Source: Bacteroidota bacterium
Lineage (GTDB): Bacteria; Bacteroidota; Bacteroidia; UKL13-3
Direction of reading: 5' to 3'
NCBI GenBank assembly: GCA_027482225.1
Contig: JAIXWD010000016.1
Span: 268,050 to 332,049, forward strand
DNA length: 64,000 nt
Within the stretch, counting starts at the first letter, position 1; each line of letters starts with the position of its first letter. The position numbers were made by a program, and so were the translations under genes. Shown one piece after another: positions 16,906-25,670 of the stretch. A model generated the notes under the pieces. It was not told where the DNA came from, did not search any database, and saw only the letters and a list, made by a program, of their open reading frames with translations.

Positions 16906-18111
16906 TTATGGTCGTGTAACTATACCATCAAAATCAGTATATAACATGTATTTTTTACGTATGCGTTTAAATTTAGATAATTCGGGCTCCCAACTTTTTC
17001 TAATTTCTGCTTCGCTTGTACCTTTTTTTATTTGTAGCATTAATGTATTGTTACCAGCAAGTTTATTGAAAAAATTATTAAAAAATTTATCCTGCATCGT
17101 ATCTTTTTGGAACATTTCTATCATCCAATTAATATTTAGGCTAGGATTTATTGGCAATACATTTTTTGCATAGTCAGTTAGTAAATATCCCCTACATTCT
17201 TTATTCATAAAAGGTGGATTATCGGCAATGCCAATAATATTGCGTGGCGTAAAAGTATAATTTCCATGGGTGTTTCCGGGTTTTCCAATGCATTCAAATG
17301 GTTTGTCTGTACCACGGCCTAAGCTGTAATTAATCCCCTCAAAAAAACATAATGAAGGGTATAAAGCGATACTTTCTGGAGTCGGTAAATTAGGTGAAGG
17401 TTTAATTGGAAGATTATATTTCATTCCATGATTCCAGCCTTTCATTTTAATCACTTCTAGTTTACATTTTAAACTATCTTTTAACCATTTTTCGGAATTA
17501 ATCATATTGGCATATTCGCCTACTGTCATGCCATGTACAACAGGCACAGGATGCATGCCCACAAAAGATTTATACTTCATATCTAACACTGGGCCATCTA
17601 TATAAAAGCCATTGGGATTTGGTCGATCTAAGACAATAAGTAACTTTTTATTTTCTGCACAAGCCTCCATTACGTAGTGCAAAGTTGATATATATGTGTA
17701 AAATCTAGCACCTACATCTTGGATGTCAAAAATAACCACATCCATTTTTTTCATCATTTCAGGACTAGGTTTATAATTTTTGCCATAAAGCGAGAAAATT
17801 GTCAGTCCGGTTCTTTCGTCAATCCCAGATTTTACTTTAGCCCCTGCACTGTGGTTTCCTCTAAATCCATGTTCTGGGGCAAATATGGTAATAATATTTA
17901 CATTAAGTTTTTGTAAGGTATCAACCAAATGTGTTTGATTAATAACAGATGTTTGGTTAACCACCAAACCAACTCTTTTACCTTTTATTAATGGTAAATA
18001 ATTATCAATTTGTTGAGCACCTGTAATAATTTGTGCCGTAAGCGAATAGTAGCTAAAAATGAATAATGCTGCTGTAAATAAACCAATCTTCTTATATTCG
18101 AACCTTATCAT
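16906..18111 (-). CDS. Exo-beta-N-acetylmuramidase NamZ-like protein (DUF1343)
   Basis: This 401-aa exported protein has a signal peptide (about 1-26, FTAALFIFSYYSLTAQ) and then the DUF1343/NamZ domain. Motifs are GLVVNQTSVIN, TIFAPEHGFRGNHSAGAK, FDIQDVGARFYTYISTLHY, VLDRPNPNGF and VVHGMTVGEYANMIN. Characterised NamZ enzymes remove terminal MurNAc from peptidoglycan fragments, so a cell-wall recycling role in the periplasm is likely. It diverges from the permease gene, with only 16 bp between the start codons. Confidence 0.9.
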   Translation of the reverse strand: MIRFEYKKIGLFTAALFIFSYYSLTAQIITGAQQIDNYLPLIKGKRVGLVVNQTSVINQTHLVDTLQKLNVNIITIFAPEHGFRGNHSAGAKVKSGIDERTGLTIFSLYGKNYKPSPEMMKKMDVVIFDIQDVGARFYTYISTLHYVMEACAENKKLLIVLDRPNPNGFYIDGPVLDMKYKSFVGMHPVPVVHGMTVGEYANMINSEKWLKDSLKCKLEVIKMKGWNHGMKYNLPIKPSPNLPTPESIALYPSLCFFEGINYSLGRGTDKPFECIGKPGNTHGNYTFTPRNIIGIADNPPFMNKECRGYLLTDYAKNVLPINPSLNINWMIEMFQKDTMQDKFFNNFFNKLAGNNTLMLQIKKGTSEAEIRKSWEPELSKFKRIRKKYMLYTDFDGIVTRP

Positions 18112-18127
18112 TTAATATTATTACGTA

Positions 18128-19354
18128 TTGAACTTTCCTTTTTTCATCGCTAAACGCTTAATGAGCAATAAGAGCAGCGGACGCAGTGCTTTGATAGTGA
18201 ACATTGCAATAGCTGCAGTAGCAATTAGTGTAGCGGTGATGCTTATCTCTGTAGCCGTTGTTCAGGGCTACAAGTTGCAAATAACAAACAAAATTACCGG
18301 ATTCAATAACCATATTCAAATTAGTAGATTAGATTTTAACAATTCTTTTGAAACTAATCCAATTTACCGTGATGCCAAAATTGAGCAAACGTTACATTCG
18401 GATAATCGTATTGAGTTTATACAGCCATATGCAACAAAGGCAGGAATAATCAAAACAAGCACAGAGTTTGAAGGTATCGTGCTTAAAGGAATTGACCAAA
18501 CATTCAACTGGGGATTTATACAATCTTGTTTATCAGATGGGGGGGTATTTGTTCCAAACGATTCATCAGTTTCAAACAAAATTGTAATATCAATGAGCAC
18601 TGCTCAGAAATTACAATTAAAAATAGGGCAGGGTTTGGTTATTTATTTTGTGCAAGAAAACGGCTCCATGCCAAGAGCTAGAAAGTTTACCATAAGTGGA
18701 ATTTACAGTACGGGCTTTTCCGATTTGGATGCACTTTATGGTATTATTGACATACGACACATTCAACGACTCAATAAGTGGGACGAAAACCAGATAACAG
18801 GTTATGAAGTTAAGATTAATAAGTATGATGATTTAGCTCTTACCGCTTCAGAATTATTGCCATTAATGCCCATGCATTTGCAAGTAAAAACAATAGTGGA
18901 TGTTTATCCGCAGTTATTTGATTGGTTGGGCTTACTAGACTTAAATGTATTGGTTATAATTGTATTAATGGTTGTTGTTGCCTGTATCAATATGAGTACG
19001 GCATTACTAATTCTAATTGTAGAAAGAAGTAATATGATTGGTATGCTTAAGGCTATGGGAACTAACAATAAACAAGTGCAAAGCATATTTGTAGTAATGG
19101 CAGCAAAATTAATTGGTAAAGGATTAATAATAGGTAACACTATTGGTTTGTTAATTTGTTTTACCCAATATTATATAGGTTGGATTAAGTTGGATGAAGA
19201 TGCCTATTTTTTAAACCAAGTTCCTATATTTTTAAATGCATTGGATGTAGTATGGATAAATATTGGTGCATTTGTATTATGTCTTTTAATTATGCTTTTA
19301 CCTGCACAATTTGTAAGTAAAATAACACCAGTAAAAGCCATCAAGTTTCAATAG
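18128..19354 (+). CDS. FtsX-like ABC permease (LolC/LolE-like)
   Basis: This is a 408-aa membrane protein of the MacB/FtsX permease class. It has an N-terminal helix (about 20-48, ALIVNIAIAAVAISVAVMLI), a large periplasmic domain (about 50-260) and three C-terminal helices (about 265-400). The layout and length match the LolC/LolE subunits that extract lipoproteins for the outer membrane. The start codon is TTG (18128), because MNFPFFIAKRLMSNKS is the conserved N-terminus and the next ATG (18161) would cut into it. A LolD-like ATPase is encoded far away (60375-61070). Whether the two work together is unknown. Confidence 0.85.
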   Translation: MNFPFFIAKRLMSNKSSGRSALIVNIAIAAVAISVAVMLISVAVVQGYKLQITNKITGFNNHIQISRLDFNNSFETNPIYRDAKIEQTLHSDNRIEFIQPYATKAGIIKTSTEFEGIVLKGIDQTFNWGFIQSCLSDGGVFVPNDSSVSNKIVISMSTAQKLQLKIGQGLVIYFVQENGSMPRARKFTISGIYSTGFSDLDALYGIIDIRHIQRLNKWDENQITGYEVKINKYDDLALTASELLPLMPMHLQVKTIVDVYPQLFDWLGLLDLNVLVIIVLMVVVACINMSTALLILIVERSNMIGMLKAMGTNNKQVQSIFVVMAAKLIGKGLIIGNTIGLLICFTQYYIGWIKLDEDAYFLNQVPIFLNALDVVWINIGAFVLCLLIMLLPAQFVSKITPVKAIKFQ

Positions 19355-19356
19355 TT

Positions 19357-21057
19357 TTAGTTGTGTCTAAAAACTTTTAAATAGGCTTTTTTATCATTAT
19401 AATTTAGCTGTAAAATATACATACCTGCGCCAAATTCTGAAGGGTTTAAATCAAGTTGATTGATGTTTTTTCTTGTTAAGATTACATGACCATTTACATC
19501 ATACATTTGTATATTAAACGTTCCCGTTTGATTTAATTTAATTGATGCGTTTCCTGTTCCGTTTGCAAAACCATATGTATTTAATAAGCTAATTTGCTTA
19601 TTTAACAATACTTCATTTGTGCCCGTGTAAAAGTCGCCCAATTTACGTGCAACAAATTCTTCAGCCAATACCCATCTATATTTACTGTTGTTTGTTATGC
19701 TATCAGTATCATACATTATTTTAGCGGCCTGAGGCATTGTAGTATTAGGCGATAGTTGTGGTATTATATTTAGTAATAATTTCATCACAATATTTTCACC
19801 AATTTTTTCGCTTAAGTTATTCATGGCGCTACTCCAAATTTCACTATCGCTATAAAAGTCACCTACTTTATTTTCATAAGTTTTTAATGATGCACCATTG
19901 CGGCCATTCCAAAACTCGTTATGACCATCCCATCCAAAAATATTTTTCCATAAAAATGGATTAATTCTTTTAGAATAAGCGCAGCACATGGCGTCACAAA
20001 TGGCTTCCTCTAGTGCACGTCTTTCTGTACCAATTATATCTGTTGGGTTTAAACTATGTGAAATGGCATGTGTATACTCGTGTACGATTACATCTGCATC
20101 TTCGGCATCAGGTACGCCACCCAAGCCAAAATGTAATGATGTATCAGGGTCGTAGCTAAAATAACTTTGGTCGGCAGTGCTGCTGTGTGGGTCAACATTT
20201 AATTGGTATTTAACCAAGTTGTTAAATCCTAAAAGCTTAATATAATTTTGCACCTCCGAAATATGATACAATGCCATTACTTCTTTAAAACCAACTTGCC
20301 TGCGTGTAAAATCAAATGAGTCTTTGGTTGATTTTGAAGGAATATAATTTGGCGATTTAATATCTACTATGGCTGCATACTTGTTTTTAAGGTAAAAAGT
20401 ATCTGCGTTAAATTGAGCAGGAATTTTAACCCATTTACGTTGTTCGTTTAATAAGGTATAATCACTGTCATTAAAGTTGCGGTAAGTCCCGTCTTTGCCA
20501 TATGTAACTCCTGCTGTGGTTAGTGGGTCAGGGTTAAATACCCTTGCTTTTATAATGGTATCTGTAAAAAATAATCGGTTGTCTTTTTGGTAAAGTATGG
20601 TTCCGTTATTTTGTTTTAATGTAAATTCATAACCGTTTTTATGGGCTTTAGCCAACAACAAACTATTATCACTTACTACCCAGTAGTTGTAGTTTACAAA
20701 ATTATCTGTTTCTATGTTTAGTGCATTTACATTTACCAAAGTACTAAAGCTATTCAAAAAACCGCCAGTTTTATCTGTATTTACTTTTAAATATGCTCCG
20801 TAAATAGGCAAACCTTTATGTATTTGCTGGAATAAGTAATGTTTTCCAATATTACTTTCAGTATACGTTTTTAATACTAAATCTTCATTACCGCTTTTAT
20901 TTAATACTTGTTTCTGCTGATTATATTGAGCAGGTAATAATTCACTTTGAACCAGTATTGGTGTTTGTTCTTTTAAACGCACCTCTGCTTGATGTTGGGC
21001 AAAAGTGGGTATACTTTTTAAAAATAATATTGAGCTTAATGCTATTACTTTTTTCAT
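19357..21057 (-). CDS. Secreted gluzincin metallopeptidase (M4/M36-like) with T9SS sorting domain
   Basis: This 566-aa exported protease has a signal peptide (1-20), an FTP-like propeptide (about 60-110, HYLFQQIHKGLPIYGAYLKV) and a catalytic domain (about 200-490). The zinc site is HEYTHAISH (near residue 325), with the third ligand Glu in LEEAICDAMCC about 20 residues later. Residues about 495-566 form a type A T9SS C-terminal domain (TGTFNIQMYDVNGHVIL, and an end in AYLKVFRHN). It should cross the outer membrane and be anchored or released. Its ATG overlaps the stop of the yigZ-like gene by four bases. The choice between M4 and M36 is not settled. Confidence 0.88.
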   Translation of the reverse strand: MKKVIALSSILFLKSIPTFAQHQAEVRLKEQTPILVQSELLPAQYNQQKQVLNKSGNEDLVLKTYTESNIGKHYLFQQIHKGLPIYGAYLKVNTDKTGGFLNSFSTLVNVNALNIETDNFVNYNYWVVSDNSLLLAKAHKNGYEFTLKQNNGTILYQKDNRLFFTDTIIKARVFNPDPLTTAGVTYGKDGTYRNFNDSDYTLLNEQRKWVKIPAQFNADTFYLKNKYAAIVDIKSPNYIPSKSTKDSFDFTRRQVGFKEVMALYHISEVQNYIKLLGFNNLVKYQLNVDPHSSTADQSYFSYDPDTSLHFGLGGVPDAEDADVIVHEYTHAISHSLNPTDIIGTERRALEEAICDAMCCAYSKRINPFLWKNIFGWDGHNEFWNGRNGASLKTYENKVGDFYSDSEIWSSAMNNLSEKIGENIVMKLLLNIIPQLSPNTTMPQAAKIMYDTDSITNNSKYRWVLAEEFVARKLGDFYTGTNEVLLNKQISLLNTYGFANGTGNASIKLNQTGTFNIQMYDVNGHVILTRKNINQLDLNPSEFGAGMYILQLNYNDKKAYLKVFRHN

Positions 21058-21671
21058 TGTTCTGAAATGAATTTAATTTCAAATAACCGTTTTTCTTTAA
21101 GGTAGTTTGTAATATCTATTGCTTTTGTTTTACGTACTTCAAATATACTACTAAATTGTGTTCCGTTATAGGTGTGACTTATTATTTTAGCACCAAATTG
21201 TTTGTATGCTTTATATACTTCATTCTCGTCTTCGTAATTTCCTGTTGCCAAGTGGTGTTCTGTTATTATTTTCTCAAGAATATTAGCCGCTTTTAACGCC
21301 TCATTGGCCGATTCTCCATAAGCTTGAATTAATCCAGGTACACCAAGTAATTTTCCGCCAAAGTACCTAACTACCACAACCAATATATTAGTAAGTTGTT
21401 TACTAAGTATAGCGCGTAATATTGGTTTGCCTGCAGTATTGTTGGGCTCGCGGTCATCATTACTTTTTTGTATTTCTTGAGCTGTACCCAATATGTATGC
21501 ATAACAATGATGTGCAGCTGTGTAATGTTCTTTTTTTAAGCTGTTGATAATGTCTTTTACTTCGTTTTCGTTAGTTATGGGGAATGCAAATCCTAAGAAT
21601 TTACTGCCTTTGTCTTTAAACTCCCCCTCGCTTTTATATGCTATTGTTTTATATATATCCGAAAAAAACAT
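21054..21671 (-). CDS. IMPACT/YigZ family protein
   Basis: This cytoplasmic protein of 205 aa has an N-terminal UPF0029/IMPACT domain. Its signatures are FKDKGSKFLGFAFPI, AAHHCYAYILG, DDREPNNTAGKPIL and VVVRYFGGKLLGVPGLIQAY. A C-terminal ferredoxin-like DUF1949 region follows. IMPACT relatives are linked to translation control under stress, but the bacterial role is unclear. I chose the ATG at 21671 (MFFSDIYKTIAYKSEG); a longer reading from 21704 would run into the EamA gene's end. It is coupled to the peptidase downstream (4-bp overlap). Confidence 0.9.
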   Translation of the reverse strand: MFFSDIYKTIAYKSEGEFKDKGSKFLGFAFPITNENEVKDIINSLKKEHYTAAHHCYAYILGTAQEIQKSNDDREPNNTAGKPILRAILSKQLTNILVVVVRYFGGKLLGVPGLIQAYGESANEALKAANILEKIITEHHLATGNYEDENEVYKAYKQFGAKIISHTYNGTQFSSIFEVRKTKAIDITNYLKEKRLFEIKFISEQ

Positions 21672-21672
21672 A

Positions 21673-22530
21673 CTAGCTAAAAGATAAAATGATGATTGAT
21701 GCAATAGCGATTACAAATCCTATCCAATTTATTTTGCTTAAATGCTCCTTAAAAACAATTAAACCAACTAAAGTGGTGGTTAATACAATACCAATGTTAT
21801 TTATAGGAAGTACGATACTTGCTTCGGTAAATGCGCCTAGTGTTTTTAATAAAAAGAACATGCATAAATAATTCGGTATGCCAAGTGCTATTCCCCACAA
21901 AATATTTTTAAATGCAAGTTTTTGTTTGCCTCTAAATATTTGAAAGGCAAGTAAACTACCACCAAATACAAATGCAGTTAAAAATACAAAACTTAAAATA
22001 TGATTGGTGTCAAAAGGAGGGATGTAATTTTTATTAATGATGTTTAAAAGTGTATCAATACAACCACTGCCAATAAATACATATAATGGAAAATACCATA
22101 AACCTTTTTGGGTTGATGTGTTGTTACTTTTGCTAATAAAGTATACTGCTATTAATGACAAAAGTATCCCACATAGCTTAAGTAATCCTGAATTTTCGTT
22201 AAAAAAAAATAGTGCATATACCACAGGAATGGCAACCGATAATTTAGCGGAAACCATACTAACTGATACGCCAAATTTTTGTGCTGTTTGACTGATACTA
22301 TAAAATACACTAATAAACAAAAAGCCCAAAGCCAAAGTATAAGGAAACCAATCCTCGATCCAAAACTGTGTTGTAATACCTGGCTTATCGGTTATTATAT
22401 TTCCCATAATGGCACATGTGATGTAATTAACTACAATGGCCTGAAATGTATTTACATTATACCTATTAAAAAGTTTAAAATAACATACAACTATTACTGA
22501 AGTGATGACACTTAAAAATAAATAAATCAT
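21673..22530 (-). CDS. EamA/DMT family transporter
   Basis: This 285-aa integral membrane protein has ten hydrophobic helices arranged as two five-helix repeats. The C-terminal repeat ends with the typical EamA layout (PINNIGIVLTTTLVGLIVFK, EHLSKINWIGFVIAIASIII). Members of the drug/metabolite transporter superfamily export small metabolites, and the substrate cannot be inferred here. Its start overlaps the end of ribD by four bases and it ends 1 bp before the yigZ-like start, so ribD, this gene, the yigZ-like gene and the peptidase gene form a tight run. Confidence 0.88.
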   Translation of the reverse strand: MIYLFLSVITSVIVVCYFKLFNRYNVNTFQAIVVNYITCAIMGNIITDKPGITTQFWIEDWFPYTLALGFLFISVFYSISQTAQKFGVSVSMVSAKLSVAIPVVYALFFFNENSGLLKLCGILLSLIAVYFISKSNNTSTQKGLWYFPLYVFIGSGCIDTLLNIINKNYIPPFDTNHILSFVFLTAFVFGGSLLAFQIFRGKQKLAFKNILWGIALGIPNYLCMFFLLKTLGAFTEASIVLPINNIGIVLTTTLVGLIVFKEHLSKINWIGFVIAIASIIILSFS

Positions 22531-23585
22531 TGATGGTTTATGCGTGTAATAATATTGTTATCAATTAAAAAAGAATCATTGTTTTTGCCAACTAAAGTAG
22601 GTGCTTTAATTCCTTTTGTTAATTGATGAGGGGCTTCAATAATTATAGCCTCATCCCAAACATTGCTATCAATAAATGTTTGTAAAATTTGAGATCCACC
22701 TTCAATCACCAATGATTGTATGTGATGTTTGTACAATTCAGTTAATATTTGTGTTACCAAATTTTTAGTGCTACTAATTGGAATGTAGGTGATGTTATGG
22801 GTTGATTCTGTTTGGTATTCTTCATAAACAAATACAAAAGTGGGCTGAGTGCTATCAAATAAATATAACGATTTTGGCAATCTATTATTTAAATCTAACA
22901 CCACTCTTTTGGGATTTCGTCCTTGCCAATGGCGGACATTAAGTTTTGGATTATCAACCAAGGCCGTATTGGTTCCTACCATAAAGGCGTCTTCTTGTGT
23001 TCGCCACATGTGTGTTATTTTTTGTACGGTTGTTGCCGAAATTTGCTTTTGTTTTTCAAATTCTTTTTCGCTTAACTCGTTTTTATCTGGTGCAATAAAA
23101 CCATCGTTGGTTTGTGCCCACTTTAAAATTACGTAGGGTCTTTTTTCATTAATGTATGTGATGTATCTTTTATTTAAATCCGTACATTCATTTTTAAGTA
23201 TATCTCTTATAACTTCAATGCCTGCATCATTTAGTAATTTCATTCCTTTGCCACTAACTATTGGGTTAGGGTCGGAAATGCCAATTACAACTTTTTTAAT
23301 TCCATGATCAATTAATGCGTGGGCACAAGGTGGTGTTTTACCGAAATGGCTGCATGGTTCTAAGGTAACATAAAGCGTACTTTCTTTAAGCAGTTTTTTA
23401 TTGGTTACACTATTTAACGCATGGATTTCTGCATGTGGTCCACCAAATTCTTGATGCCAACCTTCACCAATAATTTTATTGTTATGCACTATTACGCAAC
23501 CAACTTGAGGGTTTGGAGATACCGAACCAACACCTAGTTTAGCCAATTCGATTGCCCGTTGCATATATTTTTCATCTGGAATCAC
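22527..23585 (-). CDS. ribD: Riboflavin biosynthesis deaminase/reductase
   Basis: This is a bifunctional enzyme of flavin synthesis. The N-terminal deaminase (about 1-145) has the zinc site HAEIHAL and PCSHFGKTPPCAHALI. The C-terminal reductase (about 150-352) has VILKWAQTNDGFIA, MVGTNTALVDNPKLNVR and VIEGGSQILQTFID. The 352-aa length is usual. No FMN riboswitch is possible in the 33-bp divergent gap to prmC, and no other rib genes are in the window. The stop overlaps the EamA gene start by four bases. Confidence 0.96.
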   Translation of the reverse strand: MIPDEKYMQRAIELAKLGVGSVSPNPQVGCVIVHNNKIIGEGWHQEFGGPHAEIHALNSVTNKKLLKESTLYVTLEPCSHFGKTPPCAHALIDHGIKKVVIGISDPNPIVSGKGMKLLNDAGIEVIRDILKNECTDLNKRYITYINEKRPYVILKWAQTNDGFIAPDKNELSEKEFEKQKQISATTVQKITHMWRTQEDAFMVGTNTALVDNPKLNVRHWQGRNPKRVVLDLNNRLPKSLYLFDSTQPTFVFVYEEYQTESTHNITYIPISSTKNLVTQILTELYKHHIQSLVIEGGSQILQTFIDSNVWDEAIIIEAPHQLTKGIKAPTLVGKNNDSFLIDNNIITRINHQ

Positions 23586-23618
23586 CTCGCGAAAGTAAGG
23601 TTTTTGTATTTTGCCACC

Positions 23619-24497
23619 ATGAATTCAATATATGCGAGAGATTATTTTGTTGATTTTGCCCATAAATTATTAGCTGTATATGATCAAGATGAAGCCAGAG
23701 CTATTGCAGGATATGTATGTGCCGAATTACTTATGATTAAGTGGCAACAACTAAATATTATACAAAAAGAGCTGAGTGACGCTGAGGTGGAGCATTTTGA
23801 TAGAATATTGAACAGGTTGTTAAAAGGAGAACCCATTCATTACATTTTGGGCTACACCTGGTTTTATGGTTTAAAGTTTGATCTCAATCCAAGTGTTTTA
23901 ATTCCAAGGCCAGAAACTGAAGAATTGGTTGATTTAGTGCTCAGTTATTGTAGAAAAAACAACATAACTGCACCAACCATTATTGATATAGGTACAGGAA
24001 GTGGCTGTATACCGATTAGTTTAAAGAAAAATTTACCTCAAGCACAAGTTTATGGAGTTGATATAATGCCCAACGCAATTATTACTGCTAACCATAATTC
24101 ACGTTTAAATAAAACCGATGTTAATTTTGTTGAAGCGGATATGTTAAATACAACCACTTTGATAGACGTTCTAAAAATATCACAAAGCCCGGTTATATTA
24201 ATTAGTAATCCACCATATATTGCTCAAAAAGAAGCAGAGGGTATACATAATAATGTACTTAAGCACGAACCGCATACTGCTTTATTTGTGCCAAATGATG
24301 ACGTACTTTTGTTTTATAAAGCCATTGTAAGTTATGTTAAGTTGGTGTTAAAACAAGGCGATTCGGTGTGGTTAGAAATAAATCCACTTTTTGCCCAAGA
24401 TACATTATCTCTATTTCAAAATTTATCAAATATAATTCAGTCGTATATCATTAACGACATCTCGGGTAAACAAAGGTTTGTATATGTTCTTATTTAA
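23619..24497 (+). CDS. prmC: Release-factor glutamine N5-methyltransferase
   Basis: Methylates the Gln of the GGQ motif in release factors RF1 and RF2. The 292-aa protein has an N-terminal helical domain (about 1-85) and a Rossmann methyltransferase domain with the SAM motif IIDIGTGSGCIPISLKKN and the catalytic NPPY motif (ISNPPYIAQKE). RPETEELVDLVL precedes it, as usual. I take the ATG at 23619 (MNSIYARDYF); the upstream in-frame extension overlaps ribD on the other strand. A TATTTTG sequence ends only 6 bp before the ATG, so the transcript leader may be very short. Confidence 0.94.
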   Translation: MNSIYARDYFVDFAHKLLAVYDQDEARAIAGYVCAELLMIKWQQLNIIQKELSDAEVEHFDRILNRLLKGEPIHYILGYTWFYGLKFDLNPSVLIPRPETEELVDLVLSYCRKNNITAPTIIDIGTGSGCIPISLKKNLPQAQVYGVDIMPNAIITANHNSRLNKTDVNFVEADMLNTTTLIDVLKISQSPVILISNPPYIAQKEAEGIHNNVLKHEPHTALFVPNDDVLLFYKAIVSYVKLVLKQGDSVWLEINPLFAQDTLSLFQNLSNIIQSYIINDISGKQRFVYVLI

Positions 24498-24539
24498 TTA
24501 TATTGCCATATTATTTAACTACCACTAAACAATTTTTAT

Positions 24540-25643
24540 ATGAAAAAAATTTACTTAGTTTTATTAACTACACTATCTTTTACAGTTGCATCTGCACAGT
24601 TTGTTACTCCAATGAATGCAAGTACCGTTGCCGAGTTAAAAGAAGTTGAGTGGACCTTTCCAGGTCTTAGAAATGCCACAACCAAAGTAAGATATTGGAT
24701 TTCGCCAACTGAAGTTGGCTTTACAGCTGCTTTTGATTTTACCATTGCACGTGACGCTAATAACAATATTACCAGTATGGTAACTACTAATATTAACTTG
24801 AATAATCCTCCTGCTACCAAGTTTTCAAACATTGGTGTTGTAAACGGAAATAGATTAAATGTTCAAGTAAAAACAGCTGATCCTCAAACAGCCGATCCTT
24901 TTGTTGATTTTCAAAAAGAAACAATTTTTAAAAATGCGCTAGGTAAAGATAGTTTAGTAGTAATTGAACGCTTAAACAGCCAAAATCAATATGACGAATA
25001 CAGAAGGATACAACTTGTTTATAATTCAAATGGCGCCATTATTGCTTTAAAAGAGTTGCTTCCTGCTTCAAATAATTATGAATTGGTTGGATACCGCAAC
25101 TTTGGTTACATTGGCAGCAAACGTGTAACAGATACAACCTACATTGTAGGCCAAGTAGTTGATCAAGTTGTTGCATACAATAAGTTATTTTACACTGCAA
25201 CTGATAAATTAGATAGTGTATTATCATTTAGTGTAAAGCAAGGAGTTGCCAGTATAGATGCTGGTTACAGGATGTATTACGATGCTACTCCAGGTATTGC
25301 AAAGATTTTAGTAACAAGTGTTACACCTACTGATACATCGTTTGAATATCGTATTGATTATATAGGTTCTGTTATCACAGCTTCAAATGAAAATAATTTG
25401 CTTAATGAAAACAACTTTGTATGTTACCCTGTTCCTGCTAATAATGAATTAAATGTTACAGCCAATAACGGGGAGTCATATAGCTACACGTTGTTTGATA
25501 TTTATGGTAAAAAAATTACTTCAGTTAATTTGTCAAGTCAAGCAGTTATCAATACAGCAGGTATTTCTAATGGAGTTTATTTATTAAGTATACAAGATAT
25601 AAACGGAAATTCAACCAATAAGAAAATCACGATTCAACATTAA
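24540..25643 (+). CDS. Secreted protein with T9SS type A sorting domain, unknown function
   Basis: This 367-aa exported protein has a signal peptide (MKKIYLVLLTTLSFTVASAQ) and ends in a T9SS type A sorting domain (about 295-367, CYPVPANNELNVTAN, YTLFDIYGKKITSVNLS, GVYLLSIQDINGNSTNKK). The middle part is beta-rich with no recognised enzyme motif or cysteine pattern. It should be placed on or released from the cell surface through T9SS. It precedes the M16 peptidase gene by 27 bp and may be co-transcribed. I do not recognise the middle domain. Confidence 0.85.
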   Translation: MKKIYLVLLTTLSFTVASAQFVTPMNASTVAELKEVEWTFPGLRNATTKVRYWISPTEVGFTAAFDFTIARDANNNITSMVTTNINLNNPPATKFSNIGVVNGNRLNVQVKTADPQTADPFVDFQKETIFKNALGKDSLVVIERLNSQNQYDEYRRIQLVYNSNGAIIALKELLPASNNYELVGYRNFGYIGSKRVTDTTYIVGQVVDQVVAYNKLFYTATDKLDSVLSFSVKQGVASIDAGYRMYYDATPGIAKILVTSVTPTDTSFEYRIDYIGSVITASNENNLLNENNFVCYPVPANNELNVTANNGESYSYTLFDIYGKKITSVNLSSQAVINTAGISNGVYLLSIQDINGNSTNKKITIQH

Positions 25644-25670
25644 TTTTTATAACAACGCTACATTTATTTT

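Noticed and set aside
23559-23618. Longer prmC reading frame beginning inside ribD
   Set aside because: The extension is opposite the ribD N-terminus and is not part of the conserved protein.
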